Below are positions 1-13,600 of a stretch of 64,000 bases of DNA, piece by piece. The stretch is from Sisyra terminalis. Taxonomy: Eukaryota; Arthropoda; Insecta; Neuroptera; Sisyridae. The notes beneath the pieces are model-generated. The model had not been told where the DNA came from, did no database searches, and saw only the letters and a program-made list of their open reading frames with translations. The translations under genes were made by a program, and so were the position numbers. The DNA lies in the NCBI GenBank assembly GCA_958496175.1, contig OY292278.1, positions 4,464,001-4,528,000 of the forward strand. Reading direction: 5' to 3'. How positions within the stretch are numbered: the first letter of the stretch is position 1; every line of letters starts with the position of its first letter.

Positions 1-204
1 TATACTTTGGGCTAATGTACAGCTCAATTTTAAAGGGGTAGAAACATGAAATTTTGTATAGGAGTTGCCTATATAATGTGGATGAATAATAAAGAATTTT
101 TTTTGGAAAATTTATTTCTTGAAGAGGTCAAATGGAGGATATAAATGTGTATGGTAATTTCTCATCTTTGAAACCTGAATAAGAAGTAAAATTCCTTTGG
201 TCTT

Positions 205-600
205 GCAATTTAATTTTTTTCTCACATTAAATGACTATTTAATTCTCTCGGTTTCATGGTCTATTACTCCTCGTCAGTATTCCGGAGGTGGAAAAAGGTG
301 ATTTTGAAGTTTATATTTATATTTTTCGTCTTAAAGATTACCAAAACAATTTTAAAAAAATCACAGATTTAAACATTAGTTTGGACTCACTTTGAAATTT
401 TTTTCAAGCTTATTAATCGTAAATCACTATTTGATTTTCATGATTTCATGGTCTATTAGTCCTCGTCAGTATTCCAGGGGTGGAAAAAGGTGATTTTGGA
501 GTTTATATTTATTTTTTTCGCCTTAAAGATTACCAAAACAATTTTAAAAAAATCACAGATTTAAACATTAGTTTGGACTCATTTCGATTTTTTTTTAAGT
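205..600. repeat. 192-bp direct tandem duplication
   Basis: Two copies of a unit of about 192 bp lie head to tail. The block starting with 'taaatgactattt' at 228 recurs at 420, and 'tttcatggtctatta' at 252 recurs at 444. The copies differ by scattered substitutions (for example 'ccggaggtgg' versus 'ccaggggtgg'), so the duplication is not brand new. No reading frame is kept in either copy. Confidence 0.85.
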
Positions 601-1785
601 AAAACAGGGGTGTACAAACATTTTTTGCCACAAAATTTGATTATTTTCCATATCCAAAGATTTTGAGCAAATTTTTAGGCTTCCTAGAGTTAAACTTTCC
701 TAATTTTATTATAATCTACGGCCCTCGTAAAAAGTTAACTTTTTTGAGGTTTCTTCTGGTCCCAATTACACCACTTGTCTAAAACTACCCTCCATTAAGC
801 TTGGAACCCCACTTTTTGGTTACAAAAGAGTAACTACTCTTTTACGGGAGGCAACTTCATAAAGAGTCTTCCTGTGTAAAAACGATCGTAAATAAGAAGA
901 TTTTCAGCCTCAAAATCCATTTTTGCAGACTCATAAATTGTTCCTTTCCCATGAAAATTTTCGAAAGTTTCCCAAGCTGCTTCCTACGTGCACTTCTTTC
1001 CCAAACAACTTCATACGATAAATTCCACGCCAATTTGTCAAGAGCGTGAAAAATTAATGTGTGAAATCATTGCATCTCATTTTAATAATAAAATATTAAT
1101 GCATTGATGCAATAGCTGCATTAAATCATCTTCTAAAAGGTCTCTAAATAATGCACGACCAAGTCCACTGCAAAATTTGCATACATTTCTGCAAATTAGG
1201 TAGGTACAGCCGGTGCAATTAACATCTCACGCGTCTCTTGTGTTCATTTCATTTTAGCAAAAGCACAAATCATATTGAATTTCCCCTCACCGATGATCCA
1301 TTGTTGTTGATTTATTGCATTTTAATTGTTTAAATGCTAATCGTTAACACGATCATATATTATATGAAATTTCGCGCTTGCAACTTGTAATTAAGAAATA
1401 AATACTGAGCCATTATCATAATTTATAACTGCAACTTGCCAGTAATTTGCGTTGCATTTTAATATATACAAACATATTTAAATTAATCTCTAAATCATAT
1501 TTTAACACACTTATTTTTCAATTACGGGAAATATTTTTCACAGACTGGTAAAATGAATAATTAACGATGGTTATTATTAATTACTGGTGGGCGGATTTAC
1601 CCGGATCTTTCTACGTATTTTTCATTTTGACTTGAATAAATATTATCACTATTAATTTACAATTTCGATAATATAAAGCATTAAACCCGTTTGTACAAAA
1701 AAATCAATGTAAAAGATGATCAAACGAAAAACAGGAAATATTTTTGGTGAAACCCTAAATGCTCTACAAAACTTTATATGAACCT
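601..1785. other. AT-rich intergenic DNA, no gene seen
   Basis: No conserved reading frame or RNA gene is visible. The sequence is AT-rich and looks single-copy within the window. The stretch 1000-1450 has a less simple composition than its surroundings but gives no recognisable exon. Confidence 0.5.
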
Positions 1786-2803
1786 TAGACTGATTCAAAA
1801 AAAAATGATTTTTTTTTTCTTAATTATATCAAAAATATTGTTGGGAATGAAAAAAAAAATATTCTGTGAATGTTTAAGCCCTTAATATTAATATTAAGAG
1901 GTATCGAATCGCAAATTTTGATTTTCCATTTGAAATAACATGGAAACAATATTCTCTTGCACTTTGGAATTTTATAGCTCACGTTGGTGGAAATATTTCG
2001 AGATGACCAAGGTATATTCTTGTAGAAAATTGAACGATCTACAAAAAAGGTCTCTAGCCAAGTTTTTGATATATTTATTCCTTCAAAAATTATTCGAGGG
2101 TAAAGTTGAACTAAAGAGAAATTTTAATATTTTTTCAATTTTTTGACGTAACCATCAATTTTATGAGAAAATTTTATAGGACAGTTTTTGTAGAACACTT
2201 TCTTTTCTATACCTTATCTCTATAAGAGTTTTTGATATTTTTCACAGGTCCTAAATTATTTAATTGAAATGAAAAAAATAATTTTTATATTAAAAGTATA
2301 ATAATTCAGGGAATTTTCAGTTTAATGCAAATAACTTAGAACCTGTGAAGAATATCAAAAAATTTTATAGAAATAAGTTATAGAAAAAAAAGTGCTCTAC
2401 AAAAAATGTCTTATAAAATTTTCTCATAAAATTGATGGTTGCGTCAAAAAATTGAAAAAATTTTTAAAATTTCTCTTCAGTTCAACTTTGATCTCGAATA
2501 ACTTTTGAAGGAATAAATATACCAAAAACTTGGTTAGAGACCTTTTTTGTAGATCGTTCAATTTTCTACAAGAATATACCTTAGTCATTCCGAAATATTG
2601 TCACCAACGTGAGCTATAAAATTCCAAAGTGCAAGAGAATATTGTTTCCATGTTATTTAAATGGAAAATCGAAATTTGCGATGCGACACCTCTTAATATT
2701 AATATTAAGAGCTTAAAATTTCACAGATTTTTTTTTTTTCATTCCCAACAATATTTTCTATATAAGTAAGAATAAAAATCATCATTTTTTTTGAATCAGT
2801 CTA
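1786..2803. mobile_element. Foldback element FB-A, copy 1
   Basis: A long palindrome: the left arm (about 1787-2262) is the reverse complement of the right arm (about 2327-2802), with roughly 65 bases between them. The ends read AGACTGATTC and GAATCAGTCT. Each arm contains the landmark 'cttaatattaatattaag'. Further copies lie at 36972-37972 and 59421-60880. The flanks 'tatgaacctt' and 'aatgtaccta' match at 7 of 10 places, which fits a decayed 10-bp target duplication like the intact one at copy 3. It encodes no transposase, so it is a non-autonomous hairpin element. Confidence 0.85.
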
Positions 2804-2813
2804 ATGTACCTAT

Positions 2814-3629
2814 TAGGGTATTTTTTTTTTTACTTTTTTTGGTCCCATCGTGAAATTTTATTGGAAATACCAAAAAAAAAACTCTCTGAAAGTTTGAGCC
2901 CTTAATATTAATTTTAAGTCCTCGACCAAGGCGTGTAAAGATTTCCCATTGAAAATACACGGAAACTCTGATTTTTTATTTTTAAATTTCTATATCTCAG
3001 CGGCATTTCATGGGATCGCTTTTACCGAAGATGATTTTTTCTCAGAATTAAACGCTCTACAAAAGTGCCCATTGCGATAAAGTCGTAACTCACACCGGTG
3101 AGGTAGGACGGGCCCCTAAACCTGATTTTTCCATAAAATTCGCGTTGTTTTTTGCATTTATCTAGTAAATAACAAGAGCTACGGAAAAATTATAAATGAA
3201 AAACTTGTAGAGAATTTGATTTCCTACAAAAAAGTTCCTGTAGACCAAATCGCGAAGATCAATATTAAACGAGATATTAAGCCTTGAATTTTATGGAAAA
3301 ATCAGGTTCAGTGGCCCGTACTACCTCACCGGTGTGAGTTACGACTTTGTCGCAATGGGCACTTTTGTAGAGCGTTTAATTCTGAGAAAAAACCATCTTC
3401 GTTAAAAGCGATTCCATGAAATGCCGCTGAGATATAGAAATTTAAAAATAAAAAATCAGAGTTTCCGTGTATTTTCAATGGGAAATCTTAACACGTCTTG
3501 GTCGAGGTCTTAAAATTAATATTAAGGGCTCAAACTTTCAGGGAATTTTTTTTTTTTTGGTATTTCCAAAAAAATTTCACGATGGGACCAAAAAAATTTC
3601 ACGATGGGACCAATAAAAAAATCACCCTA
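2814..3629. mobile_element. Foldback element FB-B (second palindrome)
   Basis: This is another near-complete inverted repeat, centred near 3215, lying directly beside FB-A copy 1. Both arms carry 'gtaactcacaccggtgag' or its complement and 'ggtcccatcgtgaaat'. The ends read TAGGGT and ACCCTA, and GTACCTA lies just outside both ends (2807-2813 and about 3630-3636), a likely target duplication. The right end has a short internal duplication ('tttcacgatgggacc' twice). No coding capacity was seen. Confidence 0.8.
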
Positions 3630-4247
3630 GTACCTACGCTCTAGATTGATTAAATAATATAGAATACCAATTTTTTTCTTAAATTAAGACCTCATTTTTA
3701 GAAACACCAACCAAGTTGCCTTTTTTTCGGACCCACCCTGTTTAAACTCTCAAAATTCAAACGCAAATCCTTGATGCCAACCACCTCTTCAACGTTCCCG
3801 AATACCATTTTTGCCATTTCAAATCCATCAAACTTAATTAACTATCAACAAATTTAATTGGATAAGATAAATTAAAACATGGCCCAAAGGCTCCAGTTCT
3901 TCTCGTCACAATTCATTCCATCCTACACACTAAGCAACCGATCAAAAATCCCTCAAACTAGATTTCCACCGAAACTATAATAATATATTCACATTAGTTT
4001 TAAAAAAAACCCTCTTCATTACAATCGTAACCTTGCCAAAAGTAAAATACGGAAATCATAATCGTAAATTTCATTTTAGTCACGATCCATTTTCAATTAA
4101 TGTGCTTAATAAATCAATATATCGAAAATTTATGGCAAATATTCACTTTTATTCCACCAATTTGTTCAAGGGAAAAACATAGACATTTATATAGAATTAA
4201 TGAAAAAAATACATAAAAAAAATTTCAATTGAAAAAGCCCATTTTTT
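3630..4247. other. 3' flank of the CEP78 gene
   Basis: Intergenic sequence downstream of a minus-strand gene. Read on the minus strand, an AATAAA hexamer lies at 4148-4153, about 95 bases past the stop codon, and is a plausible poly(A) signal. Nothing else is recognisable. Confidence 0.4.
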
Positions 4248-4671
4248 TCACTTTAGTTTTTTGATAAATTTGACAGAATGTACCGGAGATTGGTTGTCAT
4301 CTGAACAATATTCTTCTTCGATTTCCTCTATTTCGGCCTCTTCGACTTCTTCGTCAGATGGTTCACTGTAGTCATCCTCTTCCATTGACAGCAACGAATT
4401 GAACAGATGCTGAGCCCTGGGTGTTAGTGAGCTTTGATTCGATTTATCCCCGGAATCGGTCACATGATGAATTACAGTCGATTTAGTTTTACGAATTACT
4501 CGTTTTGTCGAACAATCATCATCTTCAATTTGCTGAAAAAAAATAGAAATTTAATTTCCAGTGTTTGATTTAAAATTTACATTTCATACAATACTTCTGG
4601 GAGATTCTTCTATAATGCTTTGAAGCTTACTGCAAAGCATATCCCCTTTGAGTTTACTAACGCCATTGGAT
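4248..4671 (-). CDS. CEP78: Terminal two exons assigned to the CEP78-like gene (acidic tail)
   Basis: Exon 8 (4671-4590) and exon 9 (4532-4248) have clean acceptors ('tgtctccag', 'ttttttcag') and a GTATGA donor. Exon 8 begins with a single base that completes the AA left by the GT donor at 8773-8772, restoring a lysine codon. The encoded tail is serine-rich and then strongly acidic ('SDEEVEEAEIEEIEEE') and ends in a lysine-rich stretch before the stop. No other gene nearby could own these exons. If the join is wrong they are the 3' end of an unknown gene whose start has been lost. Confidence 0.65.
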
Positions 4672-7600
4672 CTGGAGACATAAAAAAAAACCTGTAATTA
4701 TTTCTGGAAAAAATCAAAGAACATTATTTAAGGTTGGAAAAAAACAAATCCATTATTTTTTCGATTGAAATTCGATCACAAAATTTAAGATTTTTGCTCA
4801 TTGTAAAGGTGAAACTTTGCACTAAAAAAAATATTTTCCTGTTTTTTCTTGTTATACCTGTTTTTGGTCCATTTAATGCCAACTTACAAGGCATTAAAAA
4901 TAGAAGTCAACAAAGAGAAAGTTTGGTACATTTTATAGTTTTCCTTTGATAAATACGAAAATTTAAGCTAGGCGGCTGAAATTATGAATTTTCGTCCTTT
5001 CCGTTTAGGTATATTTGATGATAAAGATATACCTCGCAAAAATATCGATAAAATCACTGAGATAATCGAAGTTGACCGGAATATTAGTAATTGTAGCATC
5101 GTTCAAGAAATAAATTTCGACTATGAAACAATTTTAAGCCAATTACATAAAGCTGGATTAAAAAAAAACTTAATGTTTAGGTGCTACACCAATTAACACC
5201 AAAAAAACATAATAGATCGAATTTTCATTTGCAAAACCTGCCAAACGGAATAAAATCGACCAATTTCTTCAACAAATGGTGATTGGGGATGAAAAATGGG
5301 TCACCAACAACAACATTGAGCAAAATAATTGCGGTAAAAGTGCAAGAAAGTAGCTAAAACCTGGTCAAACCAGGACTAATGACTAGTAAAGTTTTGCTGT
5401 ACATTTAGTGGGATTGAAAAGGGATAATTCATTATGAATTACTTCCATATCGACCAAACATTAAATTTGGATCTTTTGAAAAAAATTTATAACTGCGATT
5501 AATAAAAAACGGTCGGAATTGGCCAACAGGAGGGGTGAAATGTTCCATTAGAATGATGCTAGGCCACACACGTCCATAGAAACTCCGGGAGATTAGTTGG
5601 GAAGTTTTGATGCATCTACTATACAGTCCAGACCTGGTCTTAAGATATTACCTTTTGTGGAAATCCATTACAAGAGTTTTTCGCTAATAAAGACCAAGAC
5701 TTCTTTCAAAGAGGAATTAAGAAACTACCCTTAAAATGGCCACAAATTATATAACAAAACGGTGCATATTTCATCGAAATCAGATAATCCGAAGCATATT
5801 AAATAAAGCTCTGAAGTTCACGGAAAAAAATAATGGATTTCTTTTTCCTGACGCTTTTTGAAAGAGTATCCCTGGAGTTAGCCCCTCATCCCCGAGGACA
5901 GTAACTTTTCTAAGAGAAAATTCAAAATACAAATGATAATTTTGAACTTATATAGTTGGTAATGCAAAGAATACCATTTACGAAAAAATTTGTTACCAAA
6001 GTTTGAATTTTCTAAAATTTATTTTTGCCAATCCCTAGGAAATCGTTCGTAGAGATTTGGTGAAATATTTAGTTTCGTTTGGGACAAAATAGTTTAGTAG
6101 TTATTAATTAATTACAAAAATTATTTATTTAGTTATTGCTACAGTAAAATAATAAGAAAATAGGGTTTTTAGGGACATATAATTACAAAAATTCAGGAAA
6201 ATTTAGAAAATTCAAACTTTAAACTTTGGTTTATTAATCGGTATAGGGTAATAAATTGATAAGAACCCTTTAAAGTAATACCCTCATTAAATTTGGATCT
6301 TTTGAAAAAAATTTATAGCTGCGATTAATAAAAAACGGCCGGAATTGGCCAACAGAAGAGGTGAAATGTTCCATTAGAACGACGCTAGGCCACATATGTC
6401 TATAGAAACTCCGGGAGCTTAGTTGGGAAGTTTTGATGATTCCACTATATAGTCTAAACTTGGCACCAATATATTGTCTTTTTTTTTGCTTTGCAAAAGT
6501 TTCGTAGTGATAAATTGACATAAAGAGAATATTGCAAAAATAAATTACAAAACTTTTTCGCTAATAAGGACCAAGACTTCTTTCAAAGAGGAATTAAGAA
6601 ACTACCCTTAAAATGGCAACAAATTATAGAACAAAACGTTGGATATTTCACCGAAATCGGACAACCCGACGCATATTAAGCTTTGATAAGCTTTAAGCTT
6701 TGAAATAAAGCTTAGAAGTTCACGTAAAAAAATAATGGATTTCTTTTTCCTGGCGCTTTTTGAAAGAGTATCCCTGGGGTTGGTCTCCCTCCCTGGGACA
6801 GTAACTTTTCCTACAGGCCCAGGAGATATATATTGATAATAAAAAAATTTAAAGCCAATTGCATAAAGCTAAATTAAAAAAAAAAGCTTAATGTGTAGAT
6901 ACCAAACCAATTAATAGTAAAAAAAAACATAATAGATTGAATTTTCATTTACAAAACTTGCCAAACGGAATAAAATCAACAAATTTCTTCAACAAATGGT
7001 GACTGGGGATGAAAAATGGGTCACCAACAACGACATTGAGCAAAACAATCGTGGTAAAAATGCAGGGAAGTAGCTGAAACCTGGTCAAACCAGGACTAAT
7101 GACTAGAAAAGTTTTGCTGTACATTTAGTGGGATTGAAAAGGAATAATTCATTATGAATTACTTCCATATCGACCAAACATTAAATTTGGATCTTTTGAA
7201 AAAAATTTATAGCTGCGATTAATAAAAAACGGCCGGAATTGGCCAACAGAAGGGGTGAAATGTTCCATTAGAACGACGATAGGCCACATATGTCTATAGA
7301 AACTCCGGGAGCTTAGTTGGGAAGTTTTAATACATCTACTATACAGTCCAGACCTGGCACTAAGATATTACCTTTTGTGAAAATCAATTACCAGATTTTT
7401 TCGCTAATAAGGACCAAGACTTTTATCAAAGAGACATTAAGAAACTACCCTTAAAATGGCAACAAATTATAGAACAAAACGGTGCATATTTCACCGAAAT
7501 TGGACCATCCGAAGCATATTAAATTAAAAAAAATGGCTCTCTTTTTCCTGATGCTTTTTCAAAAAGTATCCCCTGGGCTAGCTCCCCTCCCCCAGAGGAC

Positions 7601-10600
7601 AGGACTTTTCTAACATAAAATCGCTATCGTGAGTTGATTTTTTTTACTTTGAAAGTATTGACATCCAATTTATTCAAAATAAAAATGGTAAGATTGAACT
7701 TATATAGTTGGTAATGCAAAGGATAACATTTACAAATAAATTTCCAACAAAAGTTTGAATTTTCCAAAATTAATTTTTGCCAATCGATCGGAAATCTTTC
7801 GTAGAGATTTGGTGAAAGATTTAGTTTCGTTTGTGTCGAAATAGTTTAGTTGTTATTAATTAATTACCAAAAATTAGTTATTTAGTTATTGCTACAGAAA
7901 AATGTTAAGAAAATAGGTTTTTTAGAGATATATAATTACAAAAATTCAGGAAAATTTAGAAAAATTTAAACCGTACACTTTGGTTGGCTAATTCGTATAG
8001 ATTTGGTGAAAGAATTTGTTTCGTTTATGGCAAAATAGTTTAGTAGTAATTAATTAATTACAAAAAAATAGTTATTTAGTCATTCCTACAGTAAAATATT
8101 AAGAAAATACGGTTTTTAGGGTCGATGATTTCAAAAATTCAGGAACATTTAGAAAACTCAAACTTTAAACTTTGGTTTGTTAATCGTTATAGGGTAATAC
8201 ATTGATAAAAACCCTTTCAAGTAATACCCTCACCTATAGAAACTCCGGGAGCTTAGTTGGGAAGTTTTGATGCATCTACTATTTAGTCCGGACCTGGCAC
8301 CAATATATTGTCTTTTTTTTGCTTTGCAAAAGTTTCTAAGTGATAAACTGACAACAAGAGAATATTGTAAAAATCAATTACTTAAGTTTTTCGCTAATAG
8401 AGATCAAGATTTCTATCGTAGAGATATAAGAAAGCTACCCTTTAAATGGCAATAAATTATAGAACAAAACGTTGGATATTTCACCGAAATTGGACACTCC
8501 GAAGCATGTTTAATAAAGCTTTCAAGTTCACTTAAAAGTAATGGATTATTTTTTCTGGTGCCCTTGAAATTGTATCCTTGGGGTCTTCCCCCATATATAA
8601 GGTAATTAATTGATAAAAACCCTTTAAAGTAATACCCAAATCTTTGTACAATTTGCTTTGTATAAACCAGGATGTATCACATAAAAATATGCGAGCAAAC
8701 CCCGTTAATCCAGACTTATGATGTCTGCTTTTAATTAAAATTAAGACAATGCAATCCCCCTAACATATTTTACTTGATTCCGGGAAAAATGGCAAAGAAT
8801 TCATGAAATGCTTTGTAGATATCTTGGAGCACATCCTTCTCGACATACACAAATCCATCGCGATTATCGCGTCCATCACCCAATCCTCCCGGACGATTCA
8901 TCACCTCCATCAGTTGACCGTGCAATTGCAAATTCAAATTGTCCACCTTTTTGCGTTCATCCACTTCTTGCTCCAACTGCTGTTGCAATTCCCGAATCTT
9001 ATTTCTAAAATTACATAAAAATGAAACTTTTTTTTTTTGTTGAAAATTTTTGTGTTTACCTTGCATCTTTCAATTGATCCGCAACGCTTTGCTTGCAATC
9101 AATGATCGATGGAATCTTAATCGTTGACCAAACCTCATGTGGTTTACTGAAATCATAAGTTTTTTTTGATCAACAATTTTTTGAGTAGAAATTTCATTGA
9201 GAACCTCGAAGTGTTTGAAATTTCCGATCGTCGTCCGGATTGTAATGTGGTATTGCTACGTCGTAACGACATCGAATCACTTTGCGATGGTGTTTTTCGC
9301 GACAATGTCGAAATTGCTGTGGCACTTGTGACCCGACTCGCCCCCATATTGCCAGGCAGAGAAGTGCGTGACGTGGCCAACCATTGAAACTTGCCCTCAT
9401 CCCCCATTTCACTGTTTTTGCACAGTTGCATCATCACCTGTTGCAACGTCTTTGGCGACACCTCACCATTTCGACGCAAATCAATAATATCAATCACACC
9501 GTTCACCCCGAGCGTCTCCAACACTTTTTGCGCCCCCACCTCAGTAATATTACAGCACTGAAAGTCCAACGCCTTCATCCATAAATCATCCTAAAAACAA
9601 AAATCAATGATTTTGAAATTGAACTCGTAAATCTTTGGAATTCGTGTTATGAATCAACAATTTTACAAATTGCAATTCCATAGCAATTGTGAAATTCGTA
9701 AACTCTTATATTTGTTCACCTGTAATATATCTAGAATTGATATTAAGCCGTCATCACCAATTTTCGGGTTTTCATTGAGTGTAACACGTCGTAGGCCTCT
9801 CATTCCATCCAAATCTGGTTCACGATATCGTAATGTTTGTTTCCAACTCTCACTGTACCTAAAAACGAATGCTGGGTCTTAGAACAACATTAAAATAGAA
9901 TCAATTTATAGGTGAAACTTGGCTTCGACTTAAAATTATATGAAGACAAAAGGGTCTAACAGGATCCACATGGCGAGTTGGCCCCCAAATGGGAACCTAT
10001 GTCGAAACTTATGTTAAAATATCGGCTTGATATACAAACACATTTTATATACTTTTCACGACTAAATCCCTTTATGCCCTTGAGATATGGGCCAAAATGT
10101 CCCCCCGCATGGCTATTTTTCTAAGTTATATATCTCAAAAACTAATTAAGCTAGAGTAGTGAAATCAACGCGAGGCTGTAGATTATTTTACGGAGTATAT
10201 CATATATTTTTTTGAAATTTTTAGAAAAAAAAATTGTACAAAAAAAATTCAAAAAACAAATGAAAAAAAAATTTTTTATGTGTTCTCTGAAAATGACAAT
10301 CACGAAAAAAATATATTTTATGCTTCTACATGAGCACTATAACTCATAAAAATTGCGTGAAAAAATAGTTGGTGCAACACCTTGAAAAAAAATGAAATGT
10401 GATTTACGTCTAATAGTTTACCTAGGTTTTATTTTTTTTCGAAGTGTTTCACCAACTTTTTTTTTCACAAAACTTCAATAAAAAATAGGCCACATATAGG
10501 AACAAAACATATATTATTTTCATAATTGTAAGTCTAAGAAAACATAAAAAAAAATTTTTTTTACTAGTTTTTTTGGTTTTTCTATATTTACTCTTCAGAT

Positions 10601-13600
10601 GATTACTTTCAAGATCAAAATAATTGATACCAAAAGAAAAAAAAAACAACCAGTGTTCAATTTTTATTAAAATAAGAATAAAAAAAATTATTGTCACTGT
10701 TATAATTTATTACAACTGGAATATTATGAACCGAAAATAGTTAGTATCTCGTAGGATGCAGAATTCTGGATAATTATTGTTCATATGAAAAATATCAAAA
10801 GCTGTTACATGAAAACAATATCCCACTGTAAAGTTTCTATTGGAGATTTACAGGAACAACCGAAAATACTGTTGCAATATTTACCATTCGAAATATGATC
10901 ATTGTATATACCACCGTCTTTGCTATTTATACATATATCTTAATTTTACTTCTACCCTAATGATATTAGGTGCTTATTTTACACATTAATTTAAAATATT
11001 ATTTGATAGTTCATTTATTCGCTCACTTTAGGTAGAACTTGTAAAAATTTAGGTATGAGCCAGTGAATAATATCTTAAGCTAAACGAAAAAAACCAAGTA
11101 ATTCAGATGCCGTCAATATGTACCCAGAATTAATTGCAGACTCATAGTATTTGAGTTGTAATAAATTATAGCGGTGACGATAATTTTTTTTTATTCTTAT
11201 TTTAATAAAAATTGAACACTAGTCGTTGTTTTTTTCTTTTGGGATCAATTATTTTGATTTGAAAGTAATCATCTTAAGAGTAAATATAGAAAAACCAAAA
11301 AAACTAGTAAAAAAATTTTTTTTATGTTTCCTTAGACTTACAATTATGAAAATAATATATGTGTTGCTCCTATATGTGGCCTATTTTTTATTGAAGTTTT
11401 GTGAAAAAAAAGTTGGTGAAACACTTCGAAAAAAAATTAAACCGAGATATACTATTAGGCGTAAATCACATTTTATTTTTTTTCTAGGTGTTGCACCATT
11501 TATTTTTTCACGCAATTTTTATGAGTTATAGTACTCATGTAGAAGCATAAAATATATTTTTTTCGTGATTGTCATTTTCAGAGAACACATAAAAAAAAAT
11601 TTTCATTTGTTTTTTGGATTTTTTTTGTAAATTTTTTTTTTCTAAAATTTTCAAAAAAATATGTGATATACTCTGTAAAATAATCTAAAGCCTCGCGTTG
11701 GTTTCACTTCTCTAGCTTAATTAGTTTTTGAGATATATAACTTTGAAAAATAGCCACGCGGGAGAGGACATTTTTGCCCATATCTCCAGGTCAAAGTGGA
11801 ATTTGGTCGCGAAAAGTATATAAAATGTGTTTGTAAATCAAGCCGATATTTTGACATAAGTTTTGATATAGGTTCCTATTTGGGGGCCAACTCGCCATCT
11901 GGATCCTGCTAGACCCTTTAAGGGGTTATATACAGTTATATACAGTTATATTCAAAAAATCGTTTTTTTTTTCATTTTATTTTCTTAATGTACATATATT
12001 TAAGAATACACACAGAAAATTTCATATCGTTCCAGTAAATAGTTTCGAAATTACACGCAAATTTGAAAAGGCGTTTTTATCCTATGTAAAGTGCTTTTCA
12101 AACTTCAAACGCGTTTTTCTCAAAATGGTGTTTTCAAAGTCGGTGACCAACATTATTCCAAAACGGTTAAACCGATTAGTCTCAAATTTTAACACGAGCT
12201 TCTTAAATATATTTATTAGTAATTAATCGAAGATTTTTTCACACCGATAAATATTTTATTTGTTTTTATAAAATTTAAGACCGAAATTTTGGTCAAAAAT
12301 CGTTTTTTTTTTGAGAAGCCGCCATTTGGTCAAAAAAAAATATTTTGCTTATTCCTTCGATTAATTTCTAGATTTAACATTACTTTAACGAAATCTGTTT
12401 GGTTTTTTAAATTCAGAGGATCCAGTTCAGAGATATAGTGGTCTCCGCAAAACGTCTTTTTTGAGTGGAGTTCCCGGAGATCAGCTGTAGCTGCTTTCCA
12501 AATAAATATTTTTACTCCTACTAAGACTTAAAATACAGTTAAAAGATACCATCATATGTGTACAAATTTTTAGATCAGTAAATTTAAAAGTTTTCTCTGA
12601 AAAAATTCTGGAAAATTCGCCTTTTTTCGGCCTTCTAACTGTATAATACCCCTTACGGCAATAGTAATCGATTTAGCATGAACTTAGGGCCATATACAAC
12701 GCTTTTCTCTTTGATACACGATGCCCTAAGATCCCGATTACTTTCTACTGTCTAATGAAAATAAAAACCCTTATCCTACCTGCTTATTTTTTGATATTTA
12801 ATCAATTCAACCAAAAACATAATGCCTTTAGGGGTCAACTCACATCCGGTCAAATTTAAACTTGCCACATTCGATACGTAACGTAACGATCGTCCAATAA
12901 TTTCACATCCAGCATCGCCAATCAAACAATATTGCAAACTCAAATGTTGGAGGGTTGTATTCTTTGTGATACCCTACAAAAAAAATAATTATTTCTTCAA
13001 GAATTTGTTGATAAAAATTCAATGATTTACGCGAGTTAAAGACGTGATATACTCGATGGACAGTGGAAGACCTTCCAGTTCTAAGCAGGTGATAAATTCG
13101 GTTTGACATAATAGAGTAGTAAGGGATTCAATTAAAGCGCCCAACAGATATTTGGTCAAAATTGGTACACGAATGTTTGCCTGTTTTAGTTTGGATTCCG
13201 AATCGACGTGATCGGCAACTTAAAAAAAAAGGAAAAAATATAAAAATTATGATTAAATTCCACCTGAGAAGATTGTATTTATCTTATTGAATATTTTATA
13301 AAAAGATTTGGTTGCTTCCTAATGAAAATGTGACAATATTTGTCCGAGAAAAACTCTGTTTTGAGTAATTTTTTAAAGTTTCTTAACTTTCAGAGTTATT
13401 AATAGAAATTTGAATACAAACAATTAAGTAAATCTCCATTAGTATTCTTTCAAAAGTATTCAAAAGTATTCTTTCTTTAGTATATTAGTACATTCTTTAA
13501 AACTTTATGTACAAAGTTTTAAAATTAAATGTATACAAGAAGTAGAAGAAAAACTTTTAAAATTAATTGTATACTTTTCTTTGGATGTTGTCGACATCGT

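Noticed and set aside
9166..9584. Several plus-strand and alternate-frame ORFs over CEP78 exon 5
   Set aside because: They are shadows of an exon that clearly matches the CEP78 family on the minus strand.
10449..11531. Mirror-image ORFs of 82 and 101 codons in FB-C
   Set aside because: They are the same arm sequence read from both sides of the palindrome and are dominated by F, K, I and L.
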